In this document: positions 24,264 to 32,309 of the stretch, one piece after another
Layout: each line of letters begins with the position of its first letter
Position numbering within the stretch: the first letter of the stretch is position 1
NCBI GenBank assembly: GCA_934254825.1
Contig: CAKQMB010000004.1
Location: 1 to 64,000 of the forward strand
Length of the DNA stretch: 64,000 bases
From: an uncultured Clostridia bacterium
GTDB taxonomy: Bacteria > Bacillota > Clostridia > Christensenellales > Borkfalkiaceae
Direction of reading: 5' to 3'
Program-made: the position numbers and the translations under genes
Notes under the pieces: generated by a model
Databases searched by the model: none
Told to the model about the DNA's origin: nothing
What the model saw: only the letters and a program-made list of their open reading frames with translations

Positions 24264-27117
24264 AATCTCCGTAAAGTTCCTTGAAGTCTTCCATTGAAAG
24301 CGTTACCTGTTTTTGCTTTCCGCCCTGACTGTCAAGAACATAACCTTTGGAAACCATCCAGTCGTATATTTTGGCGGCTTTCGGAAATCCGCAGGATTTC
24401 AGTCTTCTTTGTATCATCGAAATAGAAATACTGCCCGTTTCGACGGCGATCTTCAAAGCCTCGACGTAATAATCGGGAACTTTTTCTTCTCCGCCCGTAA
24501 CGTTTTCTATTTGCGGGTTTGCGTCCTTGTCTATCTCTTTCATAGCCGCTTCGTTGAAGTAGCACTCGTTATTGTCGCGAATGTAATTTACGACGGCTTT
24601 TATCTCGTCCATATCGATATACGCGCCCTGCGCTCTTTCCATATTCGCCATATAGCTCATACGGTAAAGCAAATCGCCGTTGCCGAGAAGTTTCTCCGCG
24701 CCGCCTTCGCCGATAATCGTTGCGGAGTCCGTCGCATTGGACATCTTGAACGCCATTCTCGAAATGAAGTTTGTCTTTATCGAACCCTCGATAATGTTTA
24801 CCGACGGACGTTGAGTCGCGAGGATAAGATACATACCCGCAGCTCTCGCTTTCTGGGCAAGTCTTCCTATCTTCTCTTCGATAACCTTTTTATCCGTAGA
24901 CATAAGGTCTGCAAACTCGTCGATTATTATTACGATTTTGGGAAGCTTACGTTCCTTTCTCGGATCGATAAGATCGTTATACTCGTCGATGTTATGAACG
25001 ACGAGTTCCGCCATCTTCGCATATCTCGCTTCCATTTCCTTAACCGCCCAGCCGAGCATCGCAACCGCCGTTTTTGCGTCGGTTATGATATCGCCGAACA
25101 AAAGATGAGGTATGCCCTCGAACACTTTGAATTCGACAAGCTTGGGGTCGACGATAATAAGTCTTAAATCCGCGGGGCTGTATTTATAGAACCAGCTGAT
25201 AAGAAGGGAGTTAAGCCCCACGCTCTTACCGGTTCCGCTCGCGCCAGCGATAAGCATATGCAACGTTTTCGTAAGATCGGCGACAACCGGATTACCGACG
25301 ATATCCTTACCGATCGCAAACGTAAGCGCGGTTTTCTTGGTGTTTTTAAACGTATCGCTTTCGATAACGTCTTTAAGTCCTACGATCGAACGCTGTTCGT
25401 TTGCAACCTCCACGCCGATAAGCGAAGTTCCGGGAATGGGCGTTATTCGGATATCGTTTTTTGTCTGCAAACGAAGCTTTAAGTCGTCTGCGTATTTTAA
25501 AACGGTTTTTATCGAAACGTTATCGGGAATGGATATATCGAATCTCGTTACGGTCGGTCCGTGAACGATATTCGCAAGGTTTGCTTCCACCCCGCCGAGG
25601 ACTTTAAGCGTATTGATTATTCTCGTTGCCTTGTCGCGTTTGAAAAATTCGACATCGGCGTAATTTTCCTGCGACGAATAAGATTTCAGAAGATCGAGCG
25701 GCGGCGCGTTATACTTGAAGTTGAGAGGCATTTCGTCGAACGGATTATGTTCCTTCTCCTCTTCGCCCGCTCCCGATTTCGCCGACTTCTTTTCGGCAAC
25801 CGATTCGGACTCGTTTTTCTCGGGTTTCAAAGAATCGGTTTTTCTCTTGCTCACGCTCTCGTATTCTTCATACCCCGGATATTCGGTTTGCGGTTCCGTC
25901 GTAAACGGTTCGTCGAAATCTATTCCGTCGGAATCGGAAATAACGTCGTCGCTGACTTTGCTGTTGACCTCTTCCATATCCGCCTCGATATCCCCGCCCT
26001 TGTAATCTGCGGCTTTTTTCGCGGCGTGTTTGGAAACGGCGGCTTTAAAGGAATTGGGCATATATATATCGCCGTTTATTCCAGTTTCGTCGATACCGTC
26101 GGACGCGTCGTAAGAATTTTTACGTTTGTCGTAATGTCCCGAAGCTTCCGCGCCGTCGGCATGACTGCCCGCTCCCGTCGTCATGCCCGAGCCGGATTTG
26201 ACGTATCTCAGTTTGCTTTCGAAATCTTTATTGTATTCTTCGCTGTAAAGCGTTGTTCTTCCTTGCGCGGGTCTGACCGTATTTGCTCCGCGGTCGTCGT
26301 AATCTCTGCCGTAACCGTTATCGCGACCGTCTCCCACAGCGTCGTACTCTTCATCCTCTCTCATTTCGAAATCGGAATTTCCCACAACGAGTGTTTTTTT
26401 CTTGCGCGGCATAACCACGCTTGCGGGAGCGTAGGTCTTTTTCTCCGCGGTTGCGGGTCTTTCTCCTTCGCTTCTGCTCTTTGTAACCGTCGAAAACTCT
26501 TCGTCCGGTTCTTCGGAAGGTTGCTCCGCCTTTCTTTCGGTTTTTTCTTCCGGCGTTTCTTTTTCGGTCCGTTTATCGGTACGTTCTCCGGGAATCGCAA
26601 ACTTGACCGCGACGAAACCGCAAAGAAGAGCGATTATCGACCAGATAACATAAGTTCCCGCAAGAGACACGCCCGAGACGAGAAGATGATCGATAGAAGC
26701 GAAAAGCGCGCCGCCTATTGTAGACGTCGACAATCCGCCGTTCTCGCCCGTAGCCGCTCCGAAAACGCGCGCGACATAATCCCCGAGCGTTTCGCCCACG
26801 TCGATAGGCGATGCGATAAGATGAGCTATGGCGAAACCGCAGAAAAGACATATGAAAATCATAACGGCAACCAAAGCGCCGCGTTTGGAAAATTTTATTT
26901 TACCTACGAGCATTTTCAGCCCGAAAAAGAAAAGCAGAATAAGGACGGGAAAGGAAAAATACCCCGAAGTTCCGAGTAAAAACGCCTGCATGATACCGCC
27001 GACGGGATAAAAAACGGAATTACCCGTAACGAGAGAGAAAAACAAAAAAATCGCCACGAGCATCAAAGCCATTCCGCACAGTTCTTTATTTATAAACGAA
27101 TCGTCTTTCCGTGCCAA
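24253..27117 (-). CDS. ftsK: DNA translocase FtsK/SpoIIIE
   Basis: About 954 residues. Four membrane helices (about residues 15-185) anchor it at the septum. A long acidic, charged linker (about 190-480) is followed by the motor with Walker A GASGTGKSVG (about 623), Walker B IVIIIDEFADLM and the C-terminal winged-helix gamma domain (ISISMIQRRLKSCGFPKAAK) that reads KOPS/SRS sites. It pumps chromosomal DNA through the division or sporulation septum. I place the start at TTG 27117, correctly spaced from AGAGGTG; a GTG at 27126 is in frame but lies within that ribosome site. First gene of the operon. Confidence 0.93.
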   Translation of the reverse strand: MARKDDSFINKELCGMALMLVAIFLFFSLVTGNSVFYPVGGIMQAFLLGTSGYFSFPVLILLFFFGLKMLVGKIKFSKRGALVAVMIFICLFCGFAIAHLIASPIDVGETLGDYVARVFGAATGENGGLSTSTIGGALFASIDHLLVSGVSLAGTYVIWSIIALLCGFVAVKFAIPGERTDKRTEKETPEEKTERKAEQPSEEPDEEFSTVTKSRSEGERPATAEKKTYAPASVVMPRKKKTLVVGNSDFEMREDEEYDAVGDGRDNGYGRDYDDRGANTVRPAQGRTTLYSEEYNKDFESKLRYVKSGSGMTTGAGSHADGAEASGHYDKRKNSYDASDGIDETGINGDIYMPNSFKAAVSKHAAKKAADYKGGDIEADMEEVNSKVSDDVISDSDGIDFDEPFTTEPQTEYPGYEEYESVSKRKTDSLKPEKNESESVAEKKSAKSGAGEEEKEHNPFDEMPLNFKYNAPPLDLLKSYSSQENYADVEFFKRDKATRIINTLKVLGGVEANLANIVHGPTVTRFDISIPDNVSIKTVLKYADDLKLRLQTKNDIRITPIPGTSLIGVEVANEQRSIVGLKDVIESDTFKNTKKTALTFAIGKDIVGNPVVADLTKTLHMLIAGASGTGKSVGLNSLLISWFYKYSPADLRLIIVDPKLVEFKVFEGIPHLLFGDIITDAKTAVAMLGWAVKEMEARYAKMAELVVHNIDEYNDLIDPRKERKLPKIVIIIDEFADLMSTDKKVIEEKIGRLAQKARAAGMYLILATQRPSVNIIEGSIKTNFISRMAFKMSNATDSATIIGEGGAEKLLGNGDLLYRMSYMANMERAQGAYIDMDEIKAVVNYIRDNNECYFNEAAMKEIDKDANPQIENVTGGEEKVPDYYVEALKIAVETGSISISMIQRRLKSCGFPKAAKIYDWMVSKGYVLDSQGGKQKQVTLSMEDFKELYGDYDV

Positions 27118-27150
27118 CGAAAACACCTCTTATATTTATAGTCTGTAAAT

Positions 27151-27179
27151 ATTATAACATAACGGAAATCGTTTTTCAA
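27151..27179 (-). promoter_or_regulatory. Sigma-A promoter of the ftsK operon
   Basis: On the minus strand, -35 TTGAAA (27179-27174), a 17-nt spacer and a perfect -10 TATAAT (27156-27151). Confidence 0.85.
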
Positions 27180-27280
27180 GCGTATTGAGTGTTCGCTTTA
27201 TAAAATTTTACAACTTAAATTCCGCAACGTCCCGATAAAATTATTTCCCCGCGCCGTAAATTTTAAAATTACGGCAATAA

Positions 27281-27304
27281 AAAAACGCCGCTGACGGCGT
27301 TTTT
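27281..27304 (-). terminator. Intrinsic terminator of acpP
   Basis: A 10-bp stem, 27281-27290 with 27295-27304, loop CTGA, flanked by A and T runs, nine bases after the acpP stop on the minus strand. A second palindrome, GCCGTAA/TTACGGC (27253-27275), follows. Confidence 0.9.
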
Positions 27305-27312
27305 AATTTTTT

Positions 27313-27543
27313 TCAGTTGTTTTCGTCGATAATTTTGACGATATCTCCGACGGTTTTAAGTCTGTCGGCGTCGTCCTCGGTTACCGTTACTCCGAACTCG
27401 TCTTCCATTGCCATGAGAAGCTGGACGATATCGATGGAATCCGCGCCGAGATCTTTCACTACGTCGCTGTTTGCGCTTATGCTTTCTTCCGAAATGCCGA
27501 GCTGCTCCGCAATAATCGAAACAACCTTTGAATATGTATCCAT
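27313..27543 (-). CDS. acpP: Acyl carrier protein
   Basis: 76 residues, typical size, acidic. The phosphopantetheine attachment site is Ser36 in DLGADSIDIVQL; note DSI rather than the more common DSL. It carries growing acyl chains in fatty acid synthesis. It is not next to plsX, fabD or fabG as in most Firmicutes but stands alone between its own promoter and a terminator, downstream of tex. A second, specialised ACP role cannot be excluded. GGAGG precedes the ATG. Confidence 0.93.
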   Translation of the reverse strand: MDTYSKVVSIIAEQLGISEESISANSDVVKDLGADSIDIVQLLMAMEDEFGVTVTEDDADRLKTVGDIVKIIDENN

Positions 27544-27586
27544 TTTATTCCTCCGTAAGTGTTGCGGCGCACCGGCCGTCTTTAAA

Positions 27587-27615
27587 AGTATAGACTATCT
27601 TTACGACTTTGTCAA
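27587..27615 (-). promoter_or_regulatory. Sigma-A promoter of acpP
   Basis: On the minus strand, a perfect -35 TTGACA (27615-27610), a 17-nt spacer and -10 TATACT (27592-27587). The leader is about 37 bases. Confidence 0.88.
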
Positions 27616-27631
27616 ACCTTTTTTCGGGTTT

Positions 27632-29800
27632 TCATTGTTTCTTTTTGGGGGAGCGCATCGTAAGACCTATTCTGTTTTTCTTTACGTCGACGGAAAGCAC
27701 CCTTACTTTTACAACCTGACCGACCTTTAAAACATCCGACGGGTGCTTGACGTAATTGTCCGAAATCTCGGAAATATGCACGAGTCCGTCCTGATGAACG
27801 CCGATATCTATGAACGCGCCGAAGTCTATAACGTTTCTTACCGTTCCCGTAAGTTCCATTCCCACGACGAGGTCGTTGATATCCATAATATCCGAACGAA
27901 GTTCCTGTTTGGGGAGGGAGTCTCTGACGTCTCTGCCGGGCTTTAAAAGCTCGACGACGATATCGTTCATCGTCGGAACGCCCATTCCGCACTCCTCGGC
28001 AGCTTTAACTTCGCCGTATTTCTTTATCTGTTCGGGAAGAGCCGAAAGTTTCCTCTCCTCTACGTCTTTATCCGTGTAACCGAAAAGAGAAAGGAGTTTT
28101 TCCGTCGAGTCGTAAGATTCGGGATGAACAGCCGTGTTGTCGAGAATGTTTTTGCCGTCTCTTATTCTGAGGAATCCCGCACACTGCTCGTAAGCTTTCG
28201 CGCCGAGCTTGGGAACTTTGAGAAGTTGTTTTCTCGTTGTGAATTTTCCGTTTTCTTCGCGGTAAGCGATTATATTGTTGGCAATACCCGAATTAAGTCC
28301 CGAAACTCTCGACAAAAGCGACGGACTCGCAGTGTTGAGATCTACGCCGACGCTGTTTACGCAGTCTTCTAAAACGCCGTCCAGAACCTCGTCGAGACGA
28401 GCCGCGGGCATATCGTGCTGATACTGTCCGACGCCTATTGCTTTCGGATCGATTTTGATAAGTTCGGCAAGAGGATCCTGCAATCTTCTCGCTATGGAAA
28501 TCGCCGAACGAAGAGTTAAATCGTACTGCGGGAATTCTTTCGCGGCGAGAGGCGACCCCGAATAAACGGACGCGCCCGCTTCGTTCACGACGACGTAACC
28601 GACCTTACCGCCGTAATCTTTTATCATATCCGCAACGAAAATTTCGGACTCTTTGGAAGCCGTTCCGTTACCGATCGAGATAACGTCTACCGAGTACTTA
28701 TCGATAAGCTTTTCGAGCGCGGCTTTGGCTTCCGCCGTTTTGCTCTGCGGCGGCGTGGGATAAACAACCGTTGTATCGAGAACTTTACCCGTACCGTCGA
28801 CGACGGCTATTTTGCAGCCCGTTCTGTAAGCGGGGTCAAAGCCCATGGTGACTTTATCTTTGACGGGCGGTTGCATAAGAAGGGGACGAAGATTTACGTC
28901 GAACATCTTTATCGCCTGTTCCTGAGCGTTTTCCGTAAGGTAATTTCTGATTTCTCTTTCGATGGACGGCTGAATAAGACGTTTGTAAGCGTCCGCAACG
29001 GCTTCTTTAACGCAAGGCGTGGTTATACTGCCTTCCTTAACAAAGCCCACCTCGCAAACGCGGACGGCGAATTCCTCGTCTATCGCGACTTTGACTTTAA
29101 GATAACCCTCGTCCTCGCCTCTGTTGAGCGCGAGAATTCTGTGCGACTTGATTTCGGAAACGGGTTCGGAATAATCGGCGTACATTTCGTAAGTTTTCGC
29201 GCCGTCCTCTTCCGCCTTTTGTATTTTAGAGGATATTTCGCCGTTTTTAAGATAAATTCTGCGAAGTTTCTTTCTCAGTTCCGCGTCGTCCGAAATTCTT
29301 TCGGCGATGATATCTTCCGCTCCCGCTATCGCCTCTTTCACGCTCGACACGCCGAGTTCTTCGTTTAAGAACGGCTTTGCGAGATCATCGACAGTCGCTT
29401 CCGTAACGTCCTGCGCAAAAAGAATATCTGCGAGAGGCTCCAAACCTTTGGCGATTGCAACCGTAGCCCTCGTCTTTCTCTTTTGTTTGTAAGGTCTGTA
29501 AATATCCTCTACTTCCGTCAGAGTTTCGGCGGCGGAAAGGGCGGCTTCGATTTCTTCCGTCATCTTTCCCTGTTCGGTTATGGACTTAGCAACTTCTTCC
29601 TTTCTCTTTTCGATATTGCGAAGATAAGTAAGTCTTTCCGACAATTCCCTCAGAACCTGATCGTCGATATGCCCCGTCATTTCCTTTCTGTAACGAGCGA
29701 TGAACGGAATGGTGTTTCCTTCGTCAAGAAGTTCGACGATGTTTTTGACGTGATCTTCTCTGAGCTTGAATTCCTGCGTGATCTGTTTTAAAATGTCCAT
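27632..29800 (-). CDS. tex: Tex-family RNA-binding transcription accessory protein
   Basis: 722 residues. The family order is visible: N-terminal helical domain (GNTIPFIARYRKEMTGHIDD), YqgF RNase-H-like domain (MGFDPAYRTGCKIAVVDGTG, about residue 318), helix-hairpin-helix pair (GVDLNTASPSLLSRVSGLNS) and a C-terminal S1 RNA-binding domain (GTVRNVIDFGAFIDIGVHQD). Tex proteins bind RNA and influence transcription and stress survival; the enzymatic role is unsettled. The ATG shares one base with the stop of the upstream AlkD-like gene (TAATG). The protein ends in a lysine-rich tail. Confidence 0.95.
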   Translation of the reverse strand: MDILKQITQEFKLREDHVKNIVELLDEGNTIPFIARYRKEMTGHIDDQVLRELSERLTYLRNIEKRKEEVAKSITEQGKMTEEIEAALSAAETLTEVEDIYRPYKQKRKTRATVAIAKGLEPLADILFAQDVTEATVDDLAKPFLNEELGVSSVKEAIAGAEDIIAERISDDAELRKKLRRIYLKNGEISSKIQKAEEDGAKTYEMYADYSEPVSEIKSHRILALNRGEDEGYLKVKVAIDEEFAVRVCEVGFVKEGSITTPCVKEAVADAYKRLIQPSIEREIRNYLTENAQEQAIKMFDVNLRPLLMQPPVKDKVTMGFDPAYRTGCKIAVVDGTGKVLDTTVVYPTPPQSKTAEAKAALEKLIDKYSVDVISIGNGTASKESEIFVADMIKDYGGKVGYVVVNEAGASVYSGSPLAAKEFPQYDLTLRSAISIARRLQDPLAELIKIDPKAIGVGQYQHDMPAARLDEVLDGVLEDCVNSVGVDLNTASPSLLSRVSGLNSGIANNIIAYREENGKFTTRKQLLKVPKLGAKAYEQCAGFLRIRDGKNILDNTAVHPESYDSTEKLLSLFGYTDKDVEERKLSALPEQIKKYGEVKAAEECGMGVPTMNDIVVELLKPGRDVRDSLPKQELRSDIMDINDLVVGMELTGTVRNVIDFGAFIDIGVHQDGLVHISEISDNYVKHPSDVLKVGQVVKVRVLSVDVKKNRIGLTMRSPKKKQ

Positions 29801-30483
29801 TATTGCTTCCTTAAAGTTTTTAAATATGTTTTATCTTCGACGTTCACCCTTAGCGAATCGTTTATTTTCGAAATTGCCTTGTTGTGCGTAAATTTGCTCA
29901 GCTTATCGTTTTCGAGAAATTTTATAGTCGTTTCTCTTTGTTTTACGAAAGCCGTCGATATCAGCCAGGCTATCGCCATATCGTTATAGTAACCTTTTCC
30001 GTCGAGTTCTTCGGTAACTCTCAAAATTTCCCGGGTATGCTCCCCGCCGACAAAAAAGGACATAAGCGCGACGATGCGAAAACGCAGCCGAAAATTTTCC
30101 TGCTTTTCTATCTCGTCGAAAAGAAGCGTATAAAATCTTTCTTTATCTTTCGCGCTCACCTTGATTGCGGGAACGAAAGAATCCACGAGTCCCCAGCCGT
30201 CGCACTTCGACAAATAAAAATCTTTTCTTCTCCACATCTCGTCGAAACCGAGCCTTGCCGTCAGTAAACCGTAAATAAGCGTACACTCGTAATTTTCGAA
30301 TCTGCAATTTTCGAGGTAATCGTTTATCTCGTTTTGCGGAATCGATTTTGCGATTTGCTTGACAACGGGAATTCTCACGCCTATCGTTTCGTAAGCCGAC
30401 GCGATTATTTTATCGTTGAACTCTTTGTACTCCGCGTCGGCGTGCTTGTTAAGCTCGGTAATTGTCTTTTCGTAAATATTCAT
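29800..30483 (-). CDS. AlkD-like DNA alkylation repair protein
   Basis: 227 residues of HEAT-like helical repeats. Diagnostic segments are IGVRIPVVKQIAKSI, the WGLVDSFVPAIK region near residue 97-108, RFRIVALMSFFV, and YYNDMAIAWLISTAFVKQRE. The C-terminal basic helices (THNKAISKINDS) complete the fold. AlkD family members are DNA glycosylases that remove N3- and N7-alkylpurines, but several members are not active, so function is by family only. The ribosome site is weak (GAAAG). It precedes tex with a one-base overlap, 26 bases downstream of the GH13 gene. Confidence 0.85.
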   Translation of the reverse strand: MNIYEKTITELNKHADAEYKEFNDKIIASAYETIGVRIPVVKQIAKSIPQNEINDYLENCRFENYECTLIYGLLTARLGFDEMWRRKDFYLSKCDGWGLVDSFVPAIKVSAKDKERFYTLLFDEIEKQENFRLRFRIVALMSFFVGGEHTREILRVTEELDGKGYYNDMAIAWLISTAFVKQRETTIKFLENDKLSKFTHNKAISKINDSLRVNVEDKTYLKTLRKQ

Positions 30484-30509
30484 AATCTTTCACAATCTTT
30501 ATAACGGGT

Positions 30510-32306
30510 TTAGCCGCATTTGTAAAAAATCGCAAAATCACAGTTATTTAAAGTGATTTTCGAAAGTTTTACGTTACGCGAAATTTCAAAAACCTCACAA
30601 TCGAAAGTCATCTCCGCGGGTCTTTCGCCGAAGTTTACGGCAACATAAATCTTTTTGTTTTCACATTTCCTCGAAAATGAAAAATAACCGCCGTCCGAAA
30701 TTATATCGCCCGTTTCGCCGTCGATAAAGCAGTCGTATTTTTTTCTGAGATCGGATAAAAGACAATAAAAATCAAAAAGCTCCGGGTCTTCGCTTTCGAC
30801 AAAACAGGTACGATTGAACGGGTCTTTATTCCCTTCGGTTATCTGTTCGTCGCCGTAATAAATACAAGGTACACCGTAAAAGCAGAACTGCAACGCGACG
30901 CAACATTTAAGCATTTTTACGGCTTCTCTTCTCTCCGTTTCGGTAAGCTTTTCCGTTACCATTTTCGCGCGTTCGGTTTCGAGCTTTCCTCTTTTTCCGA
31001 GAACCGTCAATATTCTCGGCGTATCGTGCGTGCCGAGTATGTTCATAAGAGAATTCAAAGCGTGAGACGGATAATTATCTATCTGTTCTCTGACCGTTTT
31101 ATACAGTAAATCGCTTTTTCCGCTCAATGCGAAATCAATAATCGCGTTTTTAAGCGGATAATTCATAACGCTGTCCAGTTCGCCGCCGCGAAAATACTTT
31201 CTGCGTTTTCCGTAGGCGATTTTATTCGTCGCGTCCTCCCAGACTTCGCCGATAACGATCTTGTCGTTTCCGTAGGCCTTAACTCTTTCGTTTATCTTTT
31301 CAACGAACTCATCGGTTATCTCGTCGACAACGTCCAGTCTTATGCCGCCCGCGCCTATCTTCATCATCTTATCGATAACGCCGTTCTCGCCCGCTATGAA
31401 ATTCTCATAATCCTCGCTTGACTTATTTATCGTGGGTAAGATATCTATGCCCCACCAGGAGAGATACTTATCGGGGAAATTCTCAAAAACATACCAGTCG
31501 TAATAAGGAGAATTTTTAGACTGATACGCTCCTACCGACGGGTAATTTCCGTATTTGTTAAAGTAAACGCTGTCATCTCCCGTATGATTGAAAACGCCAT
31601 CAAAAATCAAGGAAATACCGTTGATTTTTAAAGTTTTTACGAGAGACGTAAAATCCTCCTCTCCTCCTAAAAGCGGATCGAAACAAGTGTAATCGCCCGT
31701 ATCGTAACGATGATTGGAATAAGCCTTGAATACGGGATTAAGATACAGATGAGTTACGCCGAGCCTTTTTAAATAATCGACGTTGCGGCGTATGCCTTCG
31801 AAGTTGCCGCCGAAAAAATCGTTGTTTTTTATCTTGCCGAACTCGTCGGGAAGATATTCGGGAACACCTCCCCAATCCTTTCTCAACTTCTTTCCCGAAG
31901 CGTCTCCGAAGCCTTCCGCCCTCGCAAATCTGTCGGGAAAAATCTGATACATAACACCGCCCGCGAAGCCGCGTAGCTTTTCGCCGCTTTTATAGCAAAG
32001 AAGCTGAAAGTCGTTTAAAGCTCCCTCTTCGCCGAAACCGTAATCGTTTTTTCCTATTCTTTTTCCGTCGGCGTAAAAGCGGTAGAAGTACAGTCCTTCG
32101 GATAAACCGCCTATCGAAAAGGAAAACTCCTCTCCGTTTTTTACGCCGTCGAAAATCGTTTCTGTCGGATTTCCGTCCGCAAAAAGCGCGAGAACGCACT
32201 TCTCCGCTCCGCTTATTCCGATTTTTATATCGAGCCGTTTACCCTCTTCGAGCGCGCCCGTAACGCTTTTACTGTTGCGGGATAACGGGTCGTACTTAAC
32301 AACCAT
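30510..32306 (-). CDS. GH13 alpha-glucanase (cyclomaltodextrinase/neopullulanase-like)
   Basis: 598 residues, no signal peptide, so intracellular. An N-terminal beta-sandwich of about 110 residues is followed by the (beta/alpha)8 barrel. The four GH13 regions are intact: DGVFNHTG, GGIRLDVVDE (nucleophile Asp), IGEVWED (acid Glu) and LGTHDTPR. It should cleave alpha-1,4 (perhaps alpha-1,6) glucan or maltodextrin, working with GlgP on branched limit dextrins; no separate GlgX is visible. The exact specificity cannot be read. It follows glgP by 3 bases. The ribosome site is poor (AAAG), suggesting coupled translation. Confidence 0.9.
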   Translation of the reverse strand: MVVKYDPLSRNSKSVTGALEEGKRLDIKIGISGAEKCVLALFADGNPTETIFDGVKNGEEFSFSIGGLSEGLYFYRFYADGKRIGKNDYGFGEEGALNDFQLLCYKSGEKLRGFAGGVMYQIFPDRFARAEGFGDASGKKLRKDWGGVPEYLPDEFGKIKNNDFFGGNFEGIRRNVDYLKRLGVTHLYLNPVFKAYSNHRYDTGDYTCFDPLLGGEEDFTSLVKTLKINGISLIFDGVFNHTGDDSVYFNKYGNYPSVGAYQSKNSPYYDWYVFENFPDKYLSWWGIDILPTINKSSEDYENFIAGENGVIDKMMKIGAGGIRLDVVDEITDEFVEKINERVKAYGNDKIVIGEVWEDATNKIAYGKRRKYFRGGELDSVMNYPLKNAIIDFALSGKSDLLYKTVREQIDNYPSHALNSLMNILGTHDTPRILTVLGKRGKLETERAKMVTEKLTETERREAVKMLKCCVALQFCFYGVPCIYYGDEQITEGNKDPFNRTCFVESEDPELFDFYCLLSDLRKKYDCFIDGETGDIISDGGYFSFSRKCENKKIYVAVNFGERPAEMTFDCEVFEISRNVKLSKITLNNCDFAIFYKCG

Positions 32307-32309
32307 ATT

